From: Robertmurraya korlensis
GTDB taxonomy: Bacteria > Bacillota > Bacilli > Bacillales > Cytobacillaceae
Assembly (NCBI RefSeq): GCF_023715225.1
Contig: NZ_JAMBNS010000012.1
Location: forward strand, 62,001 to 126,000
Reading direction: 5' to 3'
Length of the DNA: 64,000 bases
This document shows positions 8,616 to 17,622 of the stretch, piece after piece. Positions within the stretch are counted from its first letter, which is position 1, and every line of letters starts with the position of its first letter. Below the pieces are notes generated by a model. The model did not search any database, had not been told where the DNA came from, and saw only the letters and a list, made by a program, of their open reading frames with translations. A program made the translations under genes and the position numbers.

Positions 8616-9374
8616 TTAAAGAAATGATAATACAACAGCAATGCCTGACCCGATCGCAAAAGCGGTAAGCAGTGCTTCTGCTCCTTTAGATATCCCTGAA
8701 ACCAAGTGACCCGCCATTAAATCTCTGACCGCATTGGTTAAAAGCAAACCTGGAACGAGTGGCATAACAGATCCGATTATAATTTTATCTAACTCAACTC
8801 CAATACCCATATTGACAAATAAAAACGAAAGAATGCCGATTATAATCGAACCAATAAACTCAGAAAAAAACTTGATCGGAACGACTCTGTGAAAGTACAT
8901 CACACTCGTAAATCCAATCCCGCCCGTAATACACGCCGGCAGAAAATCGATCCAACTTCCATTGAACATAATTAAAAAGCAGCCACTCGCAATTGCCGCT
9001 GCAAGGATTTGGATGATTGTCGAATAGGTTAATTGCGACTCCTCTACCTCTGTTAATGCACGAAAGGCCTTTTCTATATTAAGTTCTCCATTCGTTATCC
9101 GGCGGGATACCCCGTTTACCAAAGCAACTTTATGAAGATCCGTTGTTCTTTCTGTTATTCGCACTAGCTTTGTTTTGGTAGGCTCTGTGCTCTCGATTGA
9201 AAAAATAATTCCTGTTGGTGTGACGAAACAATGCGCCTCTCTAACCCCAAAAGCACGGGCGATTCTCTCCATTGTATCCTCCACACGGTACGTTTCAGCC
9301 CCGCTTTGGAGCATGATTTTCCCTGCTAATAGACATACTTCCATAATGTCGTATACGACTTGATTTTTCTCCAT
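8616..9374 (-). CDS. Threonine/serine exporter family protein, long subunit (ThrE N-terminal half)
   Basis: Long partner of the split exporter, 252 residues. A soluble N-terminal domain carries LLAGKIMLQSGAETYRVEDT, typical of the family, and about five membrane helices follow from residue 115, including IIGSVMPLVPGLLLTNAVRD with the PLVPG motif. The ATG at 9374 follows AAGGTGAT. The two subunits together equal one full-length ThrE. It is the first gene of a two-gene operon transcribed away from the hydroxyacid dehydrogenase gene. Confidence 0.87.
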   Translation of the reverse strand: MEKNQVVYDIMEVCLLAGKIMLQSGAETYRVEDTMERIARAFGVREAHCFVTPTGIIFSIESTEPTKTKLVRITERTTDLHKVALVNGVSRRITNGELNIEKAFRALTEVEESQLTYSTIIQILAAAIASGCFLIMFNGSWIDFLPACITGGIGFTSVMYFHRVVPIKFFSEFIGSIIIGILSFLFVNMGIGVELDKIIIGSVMPLVPGLLLTNAVRDLMAGHLVSGISKGAEALLTAFAIGSGIAVVLSFL

Positions 9375-9502
9375 TTTTATCACCTTACTGCTCACTTTTT
9401 GAATGTAAAGACTACTTTATCATATTTTTCAGATTAGTGGGTCAATACTTTTTTATGGTATATTTAGAATATCGAAATTTTCAAAAAAGTAGGTGCCACA
9501 AC

Positions 9503-10450
9503 TTGAGAAAACTTGTCGTTACTCATAATCTGGAACATGTATATGTTAACGAAATACAAGCTGTTTTACCAGACTGGGAAATCGTTGTTGGAAAAGAAAT
9601 GTATAAAGAACATATCCATAATGCGGAAATTATTTTAGGATGGAAAAAGGATCTAATAGACCTTTTAGACAGCTCCACCACTTTAAACTGGGTTCAAACT
9701 TGGAGTGCCGGTGTGAATAGCTTACCTCTCCCACTTCTTGATGAGCGTGGTGTAACGGTTACCAGTGCGAATGGTGTTCATGCCTATCCCATTTCTGAAA
9801 CCATCTTCGGATTGATGCTTGCACTGACTAGGAAAATTCATACGTATGTCAGAAATCAGTCCTCAAAACACTGGCATCATGCTGGACTTAAGCTTGAGAT
9901 GCACGGGAAAACAATTGGTATTATAGGTGTTGGAGCCATTGGTAAAGAAACAGCAAAGATTGCTAAAGCGTTTGGAATGAAAGTACTCGGCGTAAGAAAC
10001 TCCCGGTTGTTTGAGGAATATGTGGATGAAATGTACGTGACAACCGAACTTGATACGGTCCTTCCACAATGCGATTATGTAGTATCTACCCTCCCGTTAA
10101 CGAAGGATACAAAGGGATTATTTTCTATGAAACAATTTCAGCTAATGAAGCCAAGTTCTTTCTTCGTAAATATTGGTCGTGGTGAAATTGTTGTAGAGGA
10201 AGATCTTATTCAGGCACTTCAAAACGGAGAAATTACAGGGGCCGGATTAGATGTATTTGAGGTCGAACCTCTCCCTGAGAACAGTCCTTTATGGGAAATG
10301 GAAAATGTGATTGTTACACCACACACTTCGGGTTCAACTGAGTATTATGACCGTCGAGTGGTAGAAGATATCTTTTTGCCAAACTTACGACAATATGCGA
10401 AGGGTGAGCAGCCTTCCATTAACGTAGTAGATTTTATTAAAGGATATTAG
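9503..10450 (+). CDS. D-2-hydroxyacid dehydrogenase family protein
   Basis: NAD(P)-dependent oxidoreductase of 315 residues acting on 2-hydroxy/2-oxo acids. The dinucleotide motif GVGAIG lies in the middle, and the catalytic Arg (NIGRGEIV), Glu (VFEVEPLPE) and His (TPHTSG) are all present. The acidic residue usual after the second beta strand is Arg-Asn (LGVRNS), which may favour NADP. I choose the TTG at 9503 because AGGTG lies 7 bases upstream; the frame is open 22 codons further without a ribosome site. It is monocistronic and ends at a strong hairpin. The exact substrate is unknown. Confidence 0.85.
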   Translation: MRKLVVTHNLEHVYVNEIQAVLPDWEIVVGKEMYKEHIHNAEIILGWKKDLIDLLDSSTTLNWVQTWSAGVNSLPLPLLDERGVTVTSANGVHAYPISETIFGLMLALTRKIHTYVRNQSSKHWHHAGLKLEMHGKTIGIIGVGAIGKETAKIAKAFGMKVLGVRNSRLFEEYVDEMYVTTELDTVLPQCDYVVSTLPLTKDTKGLFSMKQFQLMKPSSFFVNIGRGEIVVEEDLIQALQNGEITGAGLDVFEVEPLPENSPLWEMENVIVTPHTSGSTEYYDRRVVEDIFLPNLRQYAKGEQPSINVVDFIKGY

Positions 10451-10454
10451 ATGT

Positions 10455-10488
10455 AGAAAAAACACAGGTTCATTCGAACCTGTGTTTT
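10455..10488. terminator. Bidirectional terminator
   Basis: A 13-bp perfect stem AAAACACAGGTTC / GAACCTGTGTTTT. On the minus strand six T residues follow, ending the tRNA-like RNA; on the plus strand it follows the dehydrogenase stop. Confidence 0.88.
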
Positions 10489-10572
10489 CGACTCGATGGG
10501 ACTTTAACCCATAAACGACTCTTCCCGTATCAGGGATACGAGAGGTTGCTCTGTTCTTTGAGCTACGAGTCC
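10489..10572 (-). ncRNA. tRNA-like small RNA (possible pseudo-tRNA)
   Basis: Read on the minus strand, the 84 bases fold into a cloverleaf-like shape. A 6-bp acceptor stem (GACTCG/CGAGTC) is followed by T8-A9, a D stem GCTC/GAGC with A14 and A21, and a T stem ATGGG/CCCAT directly abutting the acceptor with a 7-base loop TTAAAGT. The D loop lacks the GG pair and the T loop has A instead of C56, so the normal elbow pairing is lost on both sides. The anticodon position holds a long hairpin (CGTAT CCCTG ATACG over CTCT/AGAG with a bulge) rather than a 5+7 arm. No CCA is encoded. A CATAAT -10-like box lies 5 bases upstream and a terminator follows at once. Confidence 0.5.
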
Positions 10573-10605
10573 TTTTTATTATGTCTCTTGTAAAAGCAAA
10601 TTATG

Positions 10606-10638
10606 CAAAAAAGGATGTCCCTGTCGGACATCCTTTTT
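10606..10638 (-). terminator. Terminator of the amino-acid ABC operon
   Basis: Perfect 10-bp stem AAGGATGTCC / GGACATCCTT with a T run on the minus strand, overlapping the stop codon of the ATPase gene. Confidence 0.88.
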
Positions 10639-11359
10639 ACAGTACCTTACTTAAAAATGATTTTGTACGTTCCTGTTGCGGATTGGTGAAGAGCTCATCA
10701 GGTACATTTTCTTCCACAATATAACCGCCGTCCATGAAGATGACTCGATCGCCAACTTCTCTGGCAAACCCCATTTCATGTGTCACAACAACCATGGTCA
10801 TGCCTTCTTTGGCTAGCTGTTTCATAACCTCGAGAACTTCACCGACCATCTCTGGGTCTAGTGCGGAGGTTGGTTCATCAAAGAGCATGATTTTGGGTTC
10901 CATGGCAAGTGCTCTTGCAATCGCCACACGCTGTTTTTGACCACCTGATAATGAATCGGGATAGGCATTTGCCTTGTCCTCTAGACCTACTTTTCGTAAA
11001 AGGTCTAATCCCTTTTGCCGAGCCACTTCTTCATCGATTTTCTTCACCTTCACAGGAGCCATCACAATATTTTCAATCACTGTTTTATGTGGAAATAAAT
11101 TAAATTGCTGAAATACCATTCCCACGTCCTGTCTTACCTTATTGATGTTCACGCTTTTATCTGTAAGGTCCACACCTTCAATATAGACATGTCCATCTGT
11201 TACGGATTCTAACAAGTTCAAACAGCGAAGAAACGTCGACTTTCCTGAACCAGAAGGTCCAATTACAACGACCACTTCTTGCGCTTTTATTTCTGCATTA
11301 ATGTTTTTTAATACTTCGTTATGGCCAAATGACTTTTTTAGGTTACTCACTTTAATCAT
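10637..11359 (-). CDS. Polar amino-acid ABC transporter ATP-binding protein
   Basis: ATPase of 240 residues energising amino-acid uptake. Walker [10 protein letters not shown] (about 34-42), Q-loop VFQQFNLFP, signature LSGGQKQR, Walker [13 protein letters not shown] and the His-switch VVVTHEMGF are all intact. Length and sequence fit the GlnQ/ArtM-type PAAT family. It overlaps the permease gene by 4 bases. The operon order is binding protein, permease, ATPase, and it ends in a strong terminator. Confidence 0.92.
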   Translation of the reverse strand: MIKVSNLKKSFGHNEVLKNINAEIKAQEVVVVIGPSGSGKSTFLRCLNLLESVTDGHVYIEGVDLTDKSVNINKVRQDVGMVFQQFNLFPHKTVIENIVMAPVKVKKIDEEVARQKGLDLLRKVGLEDKANAYPDSLSGGQKQRVAIARALAMEPKIMLFDEPTSALDPEMVGEVLEVMKQLAKEGMTMVVVTHEMGFAREVGDRVIFMDGGYIVEENVPDELFTNPQQERTKSFLSKVL

Positions 11360-12012
11360 TCTGTTGATAGCCTCCTCTCAAGACGGTTTAACAAGAAGCT
11401 CAAGGTTAATGTGATCACAAGGTATATGATAGCTACAGTTATATACGGTTCCCATACACGGTAGTATTGTCCTTGCATAGCTCGTCCCCAGTACATAATC
11501 TCTGGAGCCGCAATGACCGCTGCTAAAGAAGACTCTTTAATTAACACAATAAATTCATTTCCTAATGGAGGTATCATTCTCTTAAACGCTTGTGGCAGAA
11601 TGACATATCTCATTGCTTGAAAATGAGTCATTCCAAGTGTTCTAGCCGCTTCCATCTGCCCCTTGTCTATCGATTGAATTCCTGCTCGGAAGATTTCTGC
11701 AATGTACGCTCCTGCATTTAATGATAATGCAAGAATGGCTGCTGTCACTGGTTCTGTTTTTCCTGCAAACAATGGAACGAGACCAAAGTGAATAAGCAAG
11801 ATCTGTACAAATAATGGGGTTCCTCTAAAAAACGTAATATATAAGTCAAAAGGTAGTGACACCCACTTGTTTTTCACCATTTTTCCTAACCCAATGGCCA
11901 AACCAAGTGCTGTACCAAAAACAATTCCTGCTAGTGATAAACCAAGGGTAAGCAAGGTTCCCTTTAAAAACAATGGCGCATAGTCCATGATGAGATCATA
12001 CCGAAAGTCCAT
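11356..12012 (-). CDS. Polar amino-acid ABC transporter permease
   Basis: Inner-membrane permease of 218 residues with about five helices and the HisM/GlnP-type EAA loop ([20 protein letters not shown], about 135-155) that contacts the ATPase. Its single-permease layout implies a homodimer. It is preceded by GGAGGAG and separated from the binding-protein gene by an internal terminator, which would keep permease levels below binding-protein levels. Confidence 0.92.
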   Translation of the reverse strand: MDFRYDLIMDYAPLFLKGTLLTLGLSLAGIVFGTALGLAIGLGKMVKNKWVSLPFDLYITFFRGTPLFVQILLIHFGLVPLFAGKTEPVTAAILALSLNAGAYIAEIFRAGIQSIDKGQMEAARTLGMTHFQAMRYVILPQAFKRMIPPLGNEFIVLIKESSLAAVIAAPEIMYWGRAMQGQYYRVWEPYITVAIIYLVITLTLSFLLNRLERRLSTE

Positions 12013-12035
12013 CGTACTCCTCCTTTACTAGAATG

Positions 12036-12073
12036 AAAAAAAATGGCGTAACACTATGCGAAAGAGTTACGCC
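12036..12073 (-). terminator. Intra-operon attenuating terminator
   Basis: Stem GGCGTAAC / GTTACGCC followed by eight T residues on the minus strand, between the binding-protein stop and the permease start. Such elements reduce read-through so that binding protein is made in excess. Confidence 0.8.
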
Positions 12074-12093
12074 CTAAATAATCATGTAACCAA

Positions 12094-12909
12094 TTATTGT
12101 TGTGCTTTTAAATCTTCAACGTCTGGCTCAGAACCAAACCATTCTTTGTAAATCTTTGCATATGTTCCATTTTCATAGATGGCGTTAATCGCTTTATCAA
12201 ATTCTGCTTTTAACTCGCTATCTTTCGGGAACATTAATCCATAATACTCAGATGCGAAAGCTTCCGTATCTTCAACAACTACAAACTTATCATTTGGGTT
12301 ATTTTTCGCGTACTCTTCAACCACTGTGTTATCAGCAACAACCGCGTCAGCTCCGCCACCTTTTAACTCCATAATTGCTAGAACAGTATTTTCAAATTTT
12401 TTGATATTAGGATTGTTTGCTCCCAGTACACTTTCAATTGCTTCTTGACCAGTTGTTCCGTTTTGAACCGCTACTTTCTTGTCCTTTAGGTCAGCAGCCG
12501 ATTTGATATCACTGCCTTCTGGAACAAGAATTTTATTTGTTGATAAAAAGTATGGGTGTGAGAAATCATATGATTCCTTACGCTCATCATTAATTGTAAT
12601 GGCAGATACAGCAAAGTCTGCAATTCTATCCTCTAATTCTACGAAAACAGGATCCCAACCTACATGTACGATATCAACTTCGTAACCAGCTTCTTTCGCT
12701 ACTGCTTTTGTAAAGTCAACATCAAATCCAACAATTTTATCGCCATCCATGTATTCAAATGGTGCATAAGCTGCGTCTGTTACTACTCGTAATGTTTTCT
12801 TCTCTTCACTAGCTCCTTCATCCGATCCATTGTTCTGATTGCTTGTTCCACAAGCAGCCAAGAGCATACTAAACACTAACAAAAATGATAATAAAGATAG
12901 TTTTTTCAC
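12094..12909 (-). CDS. Amino-acid ABC transporter substrate-binding lipoprotein
   Basis: Periplasm-equivalent binding protein of 271 residues. The signal peptide ends in the lipobox LLAAC with Cys20 lipidated. The PBP type 2 fold begins at RVVTDAAYAPFEYMDGD, with the family motif KIVGFDVDFTKAVAKEAGY and a conserved Arg in INDERKESYDFS. It heads the three-gene ABC operon. The ligand is a polar amino acid; the sequence is not close enough to ArtP or GlnH for me to choose. A sigma-A promoter and a CodY-like site lie upstream, which fits nutrient-responsive uptake. Confidence 0.92.
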   Translation of the reverse strand: MKKLSLLSFLLVFSMLLAACGTSNQNNGSDEGASEEKKTLRVVTDAAYAPFEYMDGDKIVGFDVDFTKAVAKEAGYEVDIVHVGWDPVFVELEDRIADFAVSAITINDERKESYDFSHPYFLSTNKILVPEGSDIKSAADLKDKKVAVQNGTTGQEAIESVLGANNPNIKKFENTVLAIMELKGGGADAVVADNTVVEEYAKNNPNDKFVVVEDTEAFASEYYGLMFPKDSELKAEFDKAINAIYENGTYAKIYKEWFGSEPDVEDLKAQQ

Positions 12910-12978
12910 TACATTGCCCCCTTAAAAATAGTTTTATTTTTCATTGATACTTTCTCTAGCAAATACCTTACAACTCTA

Positions 12979-12993
12979 AATTTTCAGTATATT
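12979..12993. promoter_or_regulatory. CodY-like operator
   Basis: AATTTTCAGTATATT matches the CodY consensus AATTTTCWGAAAATT at 13 of 15 positions. It lies just downstream of the predicted transcription start of the binding-protein operon, a position suited to repression in rich medium. Confidence 0.5.
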
Positions 12994-13006
12994 TTGACAT
13001 GAAACT

Positions 13007-13035
13007 ATTATAACTTTTATCGTTTTTTTATGCAA
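13007..13035 (-). promoter_or_regulatory. Sigma-A promoter of the amino-acid ABC operon
   Basis: On the minus strand, TTGCAT (13035-13030) and TATAAT (13012-13007) are separated by exactly 17 bases, about 100 bases before the binding-protein start codon. Confidence 0.75.
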
Positions 13036-13411
13036 CAACAAAAACTTTGTTAGGATAATTTATCATCACTTTACTAGATTAACGTGCAAGTACTGGTATC
13101 CCTACCCTTTTATGTATTTGAAAATATCTTCGGTTAACTTTTTTCCTATCATTTTTATTGGAAACCTATCTTACATATTCATTGACAACTGCATAAAAAT
13201 GATAAATATCATACAAATAAAGGGAAAATAAACATCTTTTATTCTCCTAACGTGTTCAGATACCTGTCACTTTTTATAAAAATATGTTTGCCTGCAAAAG
13301 GCAGGGCTTTTTGTTGTGTAATGTAAGAATATTAAAAAGTGCCACCTAATGTATAATGCAAATTTAAGCTCAGGTACTGTTATAAAACTGATGTTGATTT
13401 CACTGTTTGAA
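13036..13411. other. AT-rich non-coding stretch
   Basis: I find no supported gene in this part of the 1-kb gap. It contains CCTGC AAAAG GCAGG followed by GCTTTTTG near 13292-13315, a weak plus-strand terminator-like hairpin with no gene before it. The hairpin may be the residue of a lost gene. Confidence 0.5.
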
Positions 13412-13605
13412 AAATAACCGGAAAAATTCCGACTAAATTGGGAAATACCCCCGTTTCCTTAAGAATAAGCGGAGTTTTTCCGCTTATGTGATTCAAATCT
13501 TCGTATTTTGGCTTATTTAGAGCAGTTAACCGGAATTCCTCCGCTTATTTCTGCTTCTTAAGCTTCCTCTATATACATTAGTCGGAAATTCTCCGCCTAT
13601 AAATT
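13412..13605. repeat. Four-unit palindromic repeat array, copy 1
   Basis: Four imperfect palindromes of the type AATAAGCGGA-n-TTTCCGCTTAT are centred near 13426, 13476, 13537 and 13589 (steps of about 50, 61 and 52 bases). A second array with the same unit type, the same steps and the same orientation lies at 62392-62584, so the roughly 190-bp array is itself the repeated element. It has no coding capacity. Confidence 0.8.
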
Positions 13606-13670
13606 CTCTTACCTATACGAGAGCAAAGCCAAAGAAAAACGTGGTTTTGTAATTAAAAAACACAGCATTT

Positions 13671-13728
13671 TGCAGTTCAATTAGCGAGGTAACAGTAATC
13701 TCTGTAACCTCACTAATTGGACTACAGC
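13671..13728. repeat. Long inverted repeat (hairpin) beyond the PLP lyase gene
   Basis: The arms AGTTCAATTAGCGAGGTAACAG and CTGTAACCTCACTAATTGGACT pair over about 22 bases with two mismatches around a TAATCT loop. It lies about 190 bases past the lyase stop and may end its transcript or be a dispersed hairpin element. Confidence 0.7.
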
Positions 13729-13913
13729 TTCACGCCTATTTTTATCATTATTTGCGTTATAACACCCGAATTTTCCCCTGCAAAATTAAATTTTCTACAT
13801 ACTGAATCGAAACTGATAAATATTCTGCCGTTTCTTTTACTGTTAGGTACATTTATACGTCACTCCCACTATCTATATGAAGCTATTATAGCGAATTACT
13901 CCTTTTTCACCTA

Positions 13914-15125
13914 TTACTCTAAAGATAATTGTGATTCTAGATGGGCGAAAGCTTGTTCCAGATCAGCGATTAAATCTTCAGTATCCTCGATTCCGACCGA
14001 TATACGAACGAGCCCTTCAGGTATCCCAAGTTCCTTCCTTTCTTCAAGGGTACACTCCACATGACTCGTGGTTCTTGCTGGTCCATAGATCGTCTCCACG
14101 GCCCCGAGATTGCCCGCTCTATTGGCATACTGTAACTTTGGCAATAGAATTCTGATAGCCTCCATCTCCTCTTTTAATACAAAACTAACGATTCCCCCGA
14201 AGCCCTTCATTTGTTTTTTTGCAATATCATGATTACGATGTGTTTCTAATCCGGGATAAAACACTTCCTCTACATGCTTCTGATTTTTCAAATAGCACGC
14301 TATTTCCATCGCACTTTTTTCTTGCTGTCTGACACGAAGTTTTAATGTTTTCATCCCTCTTAATATAAGATAGGCTGACCAAGGATCCATCGTGGCGCCG
14401 TTAATCTCTCGATAATGATACACTTTTTCCATCAGATTTTTTGGACCGCATACCACTCCTCCCATCGCATCTGCATGACCACTTAAAAACTTAGTGGCAC
14501 TATGGATTACGATATCTACCCCGAATAATAAAGGGTTTTGATTAATTGGAGTAGCAAAGGTATTATCAATGATCACCAAGGCTCCAACCGCTTTTCCCGC
14601 CTTCACCATTCGTTCAATATCAGTAATCTTTAGTGTCGGGTTGGTTGGTGATTCTAGATACAATACCTTGCATCCTTTAGCCACCTCCGCCTCAATCTCT
14701 TCATGATTTCCGGTCGTACATAACGTCACATCAACATCAATATGGGGTAGAAACTCGGTGAAAATTTTATTGGTTCCTCCATAGGTATCTTTAATTGACA
14801 CGACTCGATCTCCTGGCCGTAAAAACGTATATAGCGTACTGCTAATGGCCGCCATCCCCGAAGAAAAGCCGACTGCTGCTTCTGCCCCTTCTAGAATCCG
14901 TAGTTTTTCCTCGAAAGCTTCGACGGTTGGATTTGTCATACGGTTATAAGTATGGCCAGGTTTTAACCCCATTGCTACCTCCTGCCATTCATCCATATCA
15001 TCATAATTGTAGGCAACACTTAAGACGACAGGCACTTGGGTGGCATTAAAAGCAAGAGATGCCTCTTCTCCTGCCCATACCGCTTTTGTTCCGTCCTTTA
15101 TATTCGTAAAGTTGTGTTTCACCAT
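13914..15125 (-). CDS. Cys/Met metabolism PLP-dependent enzyme (methionine or cystathionine gamma-lyase type)
   Basis: PLP enzyme of 403 residues of the trans-sulfuration family. The Schiff-base lysine is in SATKFLSGH near residue 212. The cofactor-phosphate region GFSSGMAAISSTL and substrate-side YNRMTNPT are present, as is the C-terminal RISVGIEDTEDLIADLEQAF. Family members cleave or form C-S bonds in cystathionine, methionine or homocysteine derivatives, and subfamilies cannot be split reliably by eye. It is divergent from a GntR regulator that precedes a TcyABC-type cystine importer. That context suggests catabolism of sulfur amino acids. Confidence 0.87.
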   Translation of the reverse strand: MVKHNFTNIKDGTKAVWAGEEASLAFNATQVPVVLSVAYNYDDMDEWQEVAMGLKPGHTYNRMTNPTVEAFEEKLRILEGAEAAVGFSSGMAAISSTLYTFLRPGDRVVSIKDTYGGTNKIFTEFLPHIDVDVTLCTTGNHEEIEAEVAKGCKVLYLESPTNPTLKITDIERMVKAGKAVGALVIIDNTFATPINQNPLLFGVDIVIHSATKFLSGHADAMGGVVCGPKNLMEKVYHYREINGATMDPWSAYLILRGMKTLKLRVRQQEKSAMEIACYLKNQKHVEEVFYPGLETHRNHDIAKKQMKGFGGIVSFVLKEEMEAIRILLPKLQYANRAGNLGAVETIYGPARTTSHVECTLEERKELGIPEGLVRISVGIEDTEDLIADLEQAFAHLESQLSLE

Positions 15126-15313
15126 AGCTAATCACCTCAATCATTTTTATCGTTAAACTTTGCATCTTGATTGTATATTGTATATTGTATAATATACAGA
15201 ATATTGTAACAAATATGAAGAAAAATTTTTTAAGATAGGCTGGGAACTCTTCTCTTCTATTACTTAAGGTATAATAGGCTATAGATAACCAAGCCTTCAG
15301 TAAGGAGGAACCG

Positions 15314-15961
15314 ATGATTCTTAAAAGATACCGATCGTTAAAAGATCATGTGTATGATTACATTGCTACAGAAATTCAGAATGGAAACTTGCTTCCTAAT
15401 CAGAAAATAAATGAAGTGGCTTTAGCAGAAAAATTGGAAGTGAGTCGAACTCCTGTAAGAGAAGCTTTAATACAGCTTGCGTCCGAAAACTTACTTGAAT
15501 TTTTCCCTCGGAAAGGATTTATCGTAAAAGAACTCTCGATAAAAAATAAGCTTGATGTGTTCCAGATCGTTGCTGTTCTTGACGCTCTAGCAGCCTCTTT
15601 ATCTATACAGCTTCTTACGGATGAAGACCTACATAAGATGGAAGAGCTGGTGGAAAAAATTGACCAAGCGATTTCTCAGCGCAATTATTCTGATTATCAA
15701 AAATTTCAATACGAATTTCATCAGGTTTATATTGAAAAGTGCAATAATGAAACATTAATTGATCTGCTGCAATCGTTACAGAACAGTTTTGTTAGACAAA
15801 TTTACTTAAGTAAAGACGAAGATAAGCTATTTTCTGTACTCACACAAATGAACGAGCAACATGCAAACATCGTTCAACATTTTAGGCACAAAGATACAGA
15901 TAAACTAGAGCAGCTGATTAAACATGAACACTGGAAAATCACTCACGTAGACATGATTTAA
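15314..15961 (+). CDS. GntR family regulator, FadR/FCD type
   Basis: Regulator of 215 residues. The N-terminal winged helix has the GntR pattern INEVALAEKLEVSRTPVREALIQLASENLLE (given here as INEVALAEKL then VSRTPVREAL). The C-terminal all-helical FCD effector domain carries the metal-type residues in EFHQVYIEKCNN and HANIVQHF. The ATG follows AAGGAGGA. It sits between a divergent PLP lyase and the cystine importer genes and probably controls one or both in response to a small acid or sulfur metabolite. A terminator follows, so its transcript is separate from tcyA. Confidence 0.88.
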   Translation: MILKRYRSLKDHVYDYIATEIQNGNLLPNQKINEVALAEKLEVSRTPVREALIQLASENLLEFFPRKGFIVKELSIKNKLDVFQIVAVLDALAASLSIQLLTDEDLHKMEELVEKIDQAISQRNYSDYQKFQYEFHQVYIEKCNNETLIDLLQSLQNSFVRQIYLSKDEDKLFSVLTQMNEQHANIVQHFRHKDTDKLEQLIKHEHWKITHVDMI

Positions 15962-15962
15962 T

Positions 15963-15992
15963 GGAACAGGCTTAACCGCCTGTTCTTTTTTT
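15963..15992 (+). terminator. Terminator of the GntR gene
   Basis: Stem GAACAGGC / GCCTGTTC followed by seven T residues. Confidence 0.9.
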
Positions 15993-16114
15993 CCCTACAT
16001 ATAAGTTACATTTCTGTGAAAGATAAGAATAAATGTTTGACATATATGAAAGAAAATATTAACCTAATATAGTTTTTAAATAATTAATCCGATAAACTTA
16101 GTGGGGGTTTTTAC

Positions 16115-16906
16115 ATGAAGAAATTATTATTCGTGCTGTTCACTCTTCTTCTTTCTCTAGCTTTAACTGCTTGTGGAGCAAAGGAAAATGAAGAAACAGC
16201 AGCAAACTTATACGAAGAGATTAAAGAAAAAGGTGAAATTACCATCGGGACAGAAGGTACTTATGCACCGTTTACTTTCCATGATGAGTCAGGCAAACTA
16301 ACAGGGTTTGACATTGAGATTGCTGAAGAAGTATTCAAGCGCCTTGATATTAAGCCTGTTTTCGTTGAAACTAAATGGGATGGAATGATCGCTGGACTAG
16401 ATGCTAAGCGTTATGACATGGTGGCGAACCAAGTAGCAATTCGCGAAGATCGCCTTGAAAAATATGATATGTCTGAACCTTATATTTCTTCAAAAGCAGT
16501 ACTTGTTGTTGGTGAAGCAAATGAAGACATTAAAACGTTTGAAGATTTGAATGGAAAAAAAGTAGGACAATCTTTAGACAGTAACTACCGTAAGATTGCA
16601 GAAGCACATGGGGCAACAAACACAGTGGTGGATGGATTTAATCAAGCCATTGATTTAATTACTTCAGGTCGTATCGATGCAACGATCAACGACAATCTTT
16701 CTTACCTGGATTTAAAAAAGCAACGTCCTGACCTTGCGATTAAAAAGGTGGACGAAGAAGCGGATGTAACAAGCAATGCCTTCTTATTCCGTAAAGATAA
16801 CAAAGAGCTAGTTGATGCGGTTAACGGTGCATTAGCTGACATGATTGAAGACGGAACATACCTTGAAATCTCAACTAAATGGTTTGGCGAAGACGTATTG
16901 AAGTAA
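16115..16906 (+). CDS. tcyA: L-cystine ABC transporter substrate-binding lipoprotein, TcyA-like
   Basis: Binding lipoprotein of 263 residues, lipobox LTAC with Cys20. It shares with B. subtilis TcyA the stretch TIGTEGTYAPFTFHD near residue 47, GKLTGFDIEI, the ANQVAIREDRLEKYD loop and the C-terminus TKWFGEDVLK. It is followed by one permease and one ATPase in the tcyA-B-C order, 14 and about 18 bases apart. The role is high-affinity cystine import, consistent with the divergent sulfur amino-acid lyase nearby. Confidence 0.88.
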   Translation: MKKLLFVLFTLLLSLALTACGAKENEETAANLYEEIKEKGEITIGTEGTYAPFTFHDESGKLTGFDIEIAEEVFKRLDIKPVFVETKWDGMIAGLDAKRYDMVANQVAIREDRLEKYDMSEPYISSKAVLVVGEANEDIKTFEDLNGKKVGQSLDSNYRKIAEAHGATNTVVDGFNQAIDLITSGRIDATINDNLSYLDLKKQRPDLAIKKVDEEADVTSNAFLFRKDNKELVDAVNGALADMIEDGTYLEISTKWFGEDVLK

Positions 16907-16920
16907 AGGACTGAAATGAA

Positions 16921-17604
16921 ATGGTCTTAGATGAAAGAGCGGAACGAATTATAGGAATCCTTAGCGATTCCTTTTTTCCTATTTTAAAAGCTGGTTTATA
17001 TTTTACGGTTCCATTAACATTAATCACATTTACACTTGGTCTTATCTTAGCGTTTTTCACAGCAATTGCTCGCATATCAGGTATTAAGCCACTCGTTGCA
17101 ATTGCAAAATTTTATGTGTGGATCTTTCGAGGTACACCGTTACTTGTTCAGTTATTTATCCTATTTTACGGTCTTCCTAGTGTGGGAATTACGCTTGATC
17201 CTTTTCCAGCAGCCGTACTTGGTTTTACCTTAAATAAAGGAGCGTATAGCTCGGAAATTATTCGTGCCGCGATTCTTTCCACTCCTAAAGGGCAATGGGA
17301 AGCAGCCTATTCGATTGGCATGACTCGGGCTCAAGCCATGAGACGAATCATTCTCCCACAAGCGATCAGAGTATCTGTTCCACCACTTGGAAACTCTTTT
17401 ATCAGCCTGGTTAAAGACACTTCCCTTGCTGCAACGATCACCGTTACAGAGATGTTTCAAAAAGGGCAACAGGTGGCTGCAGCTACGTACGAACCTCTTT
17501 GGCTTTATATTGAAGTGGCATTTATTTATTTAATGTTTAGTACGGTGCTGTCCTATGCTCAATCCATGCTTGAACGTCGCTTTGACCGCAGCGTAGCAAA
17601 GTAG
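16921..17604 (+). CDS. tcyB: L-cystine ABC transporter permease, TcyB-like
   Basis: Permease of 227 residues with five predicted helices and the EAA loop (WEAAYSIGMTRAQAMRRIIL) near residue 135. The ATG at 16921 is the second of two close ATGs; the first opens a frame that stops after four codons. An AAAGGA site overlaps the tcyA stop codon, so translation is coupled. It forms the membrane part of the cystine importer. Confidence 0.88.
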   Translation: MVLDERAERIIGILSDSFFPILKAGLYFTVPLTLITFTLGLILAFFTAIARISGIKPLVAIAKFYVWIFRGTPLLVQLFILFYGLPSVGITLDPFPAAVLGFTLNKGAYSSEIIRAAILSTPKGQWEAAYSIGMTRAQAMRRIILPQAIRVSVPPLGNSFISLVKDTSLAATITVTEMFQKGQQVAAATYEPLWLYIEVAFIYLMFSTVLSYAQSMLERRFDRSVAK

Positions 17605-17622
17605 GAAGGGAGAGTATTGGCT

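Noticed and set aside
13717-14064. 115-residue plus-strand open frame
   Set aside because: Its second half is antisense to the PLP lyase gene and the first half is low-complexity AT-rich DNA.
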